From contig CM052357.1 in assembly GCA_028551475.1 (NCBI GenBank), forward strand, positions 27,859,745 to 27,923,744: a stretch of 64,000 nt of DNA. The letters are read 5' to 3'. The translations under genes were made by a program, and so were the position numbers. Under the pieces are notes generated by a model that was not told the DNA's origin, searched no databases, and saw only the letters and a program-made list of their open reading frames with translations. The stretch is from Casuarina equisetifolia. Its lineage: Eukaryota > Streptophyta > Magnoliopsida > Fagales > Casuarinaceae. Numbering within the stretch: the stretch's first letter is position 1; each line of letters begins with the position of its first letter. This document shows, piece after piece, positions 60,663 through 64,000 of the stretch.

Positions 60663-63250
60663 AAGGGTCCTATTCTTAGTTTTGTCAGGCTGTTTTTCAT
60701 GGTCATGGTTAACAGATTTTAGAATAGTTTCATTCTGAAAAGTTGTTTCGGCTTATACTGTACATCAGGGTTGTTTGTGATTTGCTCGTGCCAAAAGCAC
60801 AGATCCTTTCTAGGTCAAATGGGGTTTATTTTTTAGTACGCTACAATGGATGAAAAGAATTTTGTTTAGTGAAATTGAAGCTACAGATTTTATGTTTGTG
60901 TCACCATATGATTGATGGGCAGATATAAAGAACGGTAATGCATATTGGAAAACATGAAGATAAGTCAACTAGTTTCCATTTTACAATTTCATCGTCATGA
61001 AAGGATTTCATATTCAGGTCCGGGAAATTATGCCAGGAACACAATGGAGGCTAATGTTGGATCCCTAATGGACATGCTGTTGATTGTCATGAGACACTTT
61101 TTGCGGTCTGTCTTGGGACGTAAATATAATTTGCATTATTAGATCATCATTATTTATGCTATTAAGATTCACACATCAAATACATGGTTCTGAATCATTC
61201 ATATTTGAGGACTCATCACATCAAATGCATTATTCTTGAACTTTCGCCAAACTTTTAGAGATTCCAAACCTCCAGAACCAAAACCACCACTAGAAGGCAA
61301 ATAAAAGATAAAAATTATAAAGCTTGAAACGTTGAAGCCCCAGTCTAAAAGCACTTTGGTTTAAGGGCCAACCAAATGGACAAAGGACTCCAAATACGAG
61401 CCAATGACGATTGACTCCTAAGGCATGCACGCTTTCTTGTTGCTTAACCCATCAGCACGGGGAGTTCCACTTTGTCCAGCATCCTAAAGGAAGGTATGGA
61501 TCTCATATGTCCTCTGCCTTAAGAGGTTGCTCAGTTGTGATGGGTGCTATCCATGCTCTGCTGGAGAAGCAACCAAATTCTCTCCATGGACCCGCTTCGG
61601 ATCTCAATCCTAGAGCAGATGATAAAACTAAAGAAGCTTGAGCTAAATCCAAATTAATTATTGCAGAAGTAAATTACTTCGTAACCAAACCTAACAAATG
61701 AACCCAGATTACAGCTAAAGTGCATCCAACAAAAGAAAATGAAACGGTAGTTCCCTTCAGGTACCTAGAATTTTAGAACAAGTATGTAGATTACAAAATG
61801 AACACCGCACCTATTATCAAAAAGGTCAAAGCTGTTAGATTACAAAAGGAAGCCCAATAAAATAAAATAAAAGGATAGAGCACACAACTTCTCTATCCTT
61901 CATAAAAGAGAAAAAAGGACTACTCAACTCCAAACTATGCTTCGCAAAAGAGAAAAAGGACAACAAAAAAGGGGGGGAAAGAAAAAAGAAAGAAAGACAA
62001 AGGAATTGCAAACAAACTTCAACTCTCCAAAGCAACATCTGGAACCAATCAAGAACCAGAAAATTGAAGGCATCATATCACTCTCATTTGATAAATCTGC
62101 AATTATACCTGCATGTCCAAGGATACTCAGAACCACAAATTGAAATATCTCCAAGTCAACTAGTAACGCTTCTCAGAACGTAACGAGACAGAAAAACATA
62201 TCCATTTCCTCCTTCGGTAATAAAGGAATCACAGACCTTTATAGCAAGGACAAACGGTTGTTGAAAGGGTAATTGAGTTCTTCACAACTCGTAGAAGTAA
62301 AAAAACCAACATACCTGTTGCATCTGATCTCTGCACAACATTTGCAAGTCCTTTCTTTCCAAAGAGGCTATTGTAGGCCCTAATACTCAGAAATGTTGAA
62401 CCTCTCCAACATTTAACATGTTCCGAGGTTGTGCAGCAAATTAATAGCCAGTGGTCTCACAATTCCATGATCAACCTAACTCAGCATCTGAAAGGTGAAG
62501 AGATCTATCTTCAATTAACCCAATTTATTAAGAATGACAAATTGGATGCTCTTTAGATTTGAACAGAACTCATAAGCCAGTCAAAATTTTCTTGATGATA
62601 TGTTTATCTTTCAAATAAACCCAACTCCATGCCATTTCTTCTCAATTGGTAGTCTAGTAAATGTTTACACTGCTAGCCTATAAGCGCATTAACATTGTGA
62701 CCATACATATAAGTCATTAAGCTAAGTATAAGAGTAATGATTAGCAGGTCTACACTAACAGGAGAAAAAAAAAGGAGGTGGAGAAAAAGTTCCTAGAAAG
62801 GAAACAAAGTGGGTGGTAAGGTGCTGGAAGGGAGCACTGAAGTTTTCTTCCAATTCTTTAGTATCGTTACATGGAAATGGAGGTCAATTTGAAAAACATA
62901 TCCCCCATAAGTACATCATATGGAGCATAACAGTATACATAGCATATCCTCTCAGTAACTTCACGTCTTAAAAAAATCGAGCATATCATCTTTTTCCCAA
63001 TTTTGAGGAAATAACTGCAAATTAAGCTAAACCAGAAACTTACACCAACTGATGAAAGATAGATTTATGCGCTAAATAAATATGCAGTATTTAACAAAAT
63101 AATAATAATAATAATGATGATGTTAATTATCTGAAGTAGAAGTTTGATAAGGCCTTCCATATCAAGAATGTTCCTGCAGCTGTTTCAAAGATTGGGTTTT
63201 ACATTGGCACCATATGTGTCCATGGTTCCCAGCAGACCTGAAACGAACTA
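60663..63250. other. Downstream flank of Ran, no recognisable gene
   Basis: 60663-62180 is present only in copy B. A 76-codon plus frame at 61411-61641 (contains FHFVQHPKGRYGSHMSSALR) has protein-like composition but no family I recognise and no start or exon context. Low-complexity G/A tract at 61965-61990. Confidence 0.35.
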
Positions 63251-63252
63251 TA

Positions 63253-63582
63253 TCACTGAATCAGATAAAATAACGATGCCATTTGGCAGTCATCTACAGC
63301 CTTATGTAAGAAATTGGATGCCGTTCTTGCCCCATTGTTTAAGCCAAGAGAAAGACAGCAAAACTCAGCATCATCTTTAGACCTTTGGAAGCAAGACATA
63401 TAAGCCTCCAACTTTGGCCCTGGAAAAAGCATGGGATTGATCAATATCATTCTTGAAAGGGAACTCCCAGTGTAATATGGTGAGCGAATCAAGCCATGGT
63501 ATAATTTAGATCCAGCAAAATGTTCAGACAGAGGAGCAACGAATAGCTTCGTTATTACTCCTCTGCATACATCACAAATCAA
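63253..63582 (-). CDS. Possible terminal exon of an unrecognised gene
   Basis: Open for 109 codons on the minus strand, with an acceptor-like GTATGCAG at about 63563 just before GVITKLFVAPLSEHFAG, and reading on through SSLSRMILINPMLFPGPKLE, SKDDAEFCCLSLGLNNGART to a stop at 63253. The copy A counterpart (30400-30640) is interrupted by a deletion and loses frame, as a decaying exon would. No domain recognised. It could instead be 3' UTR of the neighbouring Agenet-ENT gene that is open by chance. Confidence 0.3.
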   Translation of the reverse strand: MICDVCRGVITKLFVAPLSEHFAGSKLYHGLIRSPYYTGSSLSRMILINPMLFPGPKLEAYMSCFQRSKDDAEFCCLSLGLNNGARTASNFLHKAVDDCQMASLFYLIQ

Positions 63583-64000
63583 TTGATCTCACAACATCAC
63601 CAGAAGGGAAAGAAGAGGAGAGGAAAGGATATGCGCAAATTCCATTCATCACCTAGTAAACAACTGAAGAGCTTCATCCTTATCAGTGCAAAATCAGTCA
63701 ACCGGCTAAATATAATAAAGACATGAGCATAACAGAATGACATTTTGTCCACGCATAGACAAAGAGAATGAGACAAAAAGAAGAATTCTTTCTGCTGAAC
63801 ATAATCCTCAAAAAAGATAACAAAAACATACAAGGAGGAGGAAGAAAGGGAATAAAAGAACACTGCAATGAGCCCCAAAATATTCTTTCTGTATACAAAT
63901 TTTTAGTTACATGATACAGATTGAAAAAAATAAGACTGATGCTGGAAAAACAACACATCCCTCCTGCTTCTTACAATGATGTATGAAGACATTAAAGCCT

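Larger units (their letters stand above)
58068..64000 (+). repeat. Segmental duplication, copy B (continues past the window)
   Basis: Direct-orientation counterpart of 27588-31370. It contains about 120 bases (58113-58233) missing from copy A near its start, and keeps the 2.2 kb (about 60000-62180) that copy A has lost. It should lead, right of the window, into a copy of the Agenet-ENT gene. Confidence 0.9.

Noticed and set aside
1..64000. CRISPR array, operon, phage or bacterial defence genes
   Set aside because: No regularly spaced short repeats and no prokaryotic gene organisation; all supported genes are plant nuclear genes with spliceosomal introns.

Overview
This is plant nuclear DNA from a eudicot. 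The genes have many introns, intergenic DNA is AT-rich with microsatellites, and there are plant-only families (Shaker K+ channel, DUF642 wall protein, EG45/PNP-like protein, LRR receptor-like protein, Agenet-ENT protein) plus LTR retroelements. I see no organellar or bacterial signature, no tRNA or rRNA gene and no CRISPR array. I cannot name the species.

Layout. 0-3.8 kb: the 5' part of an AKT1-type inward K+ channel gene (minus strand, running off the left edge). 8.1-12.3 kb: a complete four-exon QCR7 gene (respiratory complex III). 17.2-19.0 kb: a complete three-exon DUF642 gene. 20.9-23.7 kb: a decayed zone with RNase H-like fragments in inverted arrangement, a broken PPR gene, and a chimeric fragment of the DUF642 locus. 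24.3-26.9 kb: a complete eight-exon Ran GTPase gene. 27.6-31.4 kb: copy A of a segmental duplication, holding a dead, truncated Ran gene. 31.4-32.7 kb: a broken Agenet-ENT gene. 33.7-34.2 kb: an EG45-like secreted protein. 36.3-36.9 kb: a split cupin relic. 39.58-39.94 kb: an essentially complete 352-bp TRIM retroelement with 5-bp target duplication. 40.5-43.7 kb: an LRR receptor-like protein pseudogene. 47.8-55.2 kb: a full-length but dead Ty1/copia element. 58.1-64 kb: copy B of the duplication, with an intact second Ran gene; the duplication continues past the right edge.

How the parts relate. The channel, QCR7, DUF642, EG45 and two Ran genes look functional and have unrelated housekeeping or wall roles, with no operon-like logic. 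The main story is structural. A block of several kb carrying a Ran gene exists twice, about 30.6 kb apart in the same orientation. The left copy has lost a splice acceptor, gained a stop and lost its last three exons. Even so, 992 bp over its promoter and first two exons read as identical to the right copy, which suggests recent gene conversion. The interval between the copies has been loaded with a TRIM, a copia element and several pseudogenes. No clearly novel multi-gene system is visible; the best leads are the duplication/conversion, the TRIM, and the transition-only decay of the copia reading frame.
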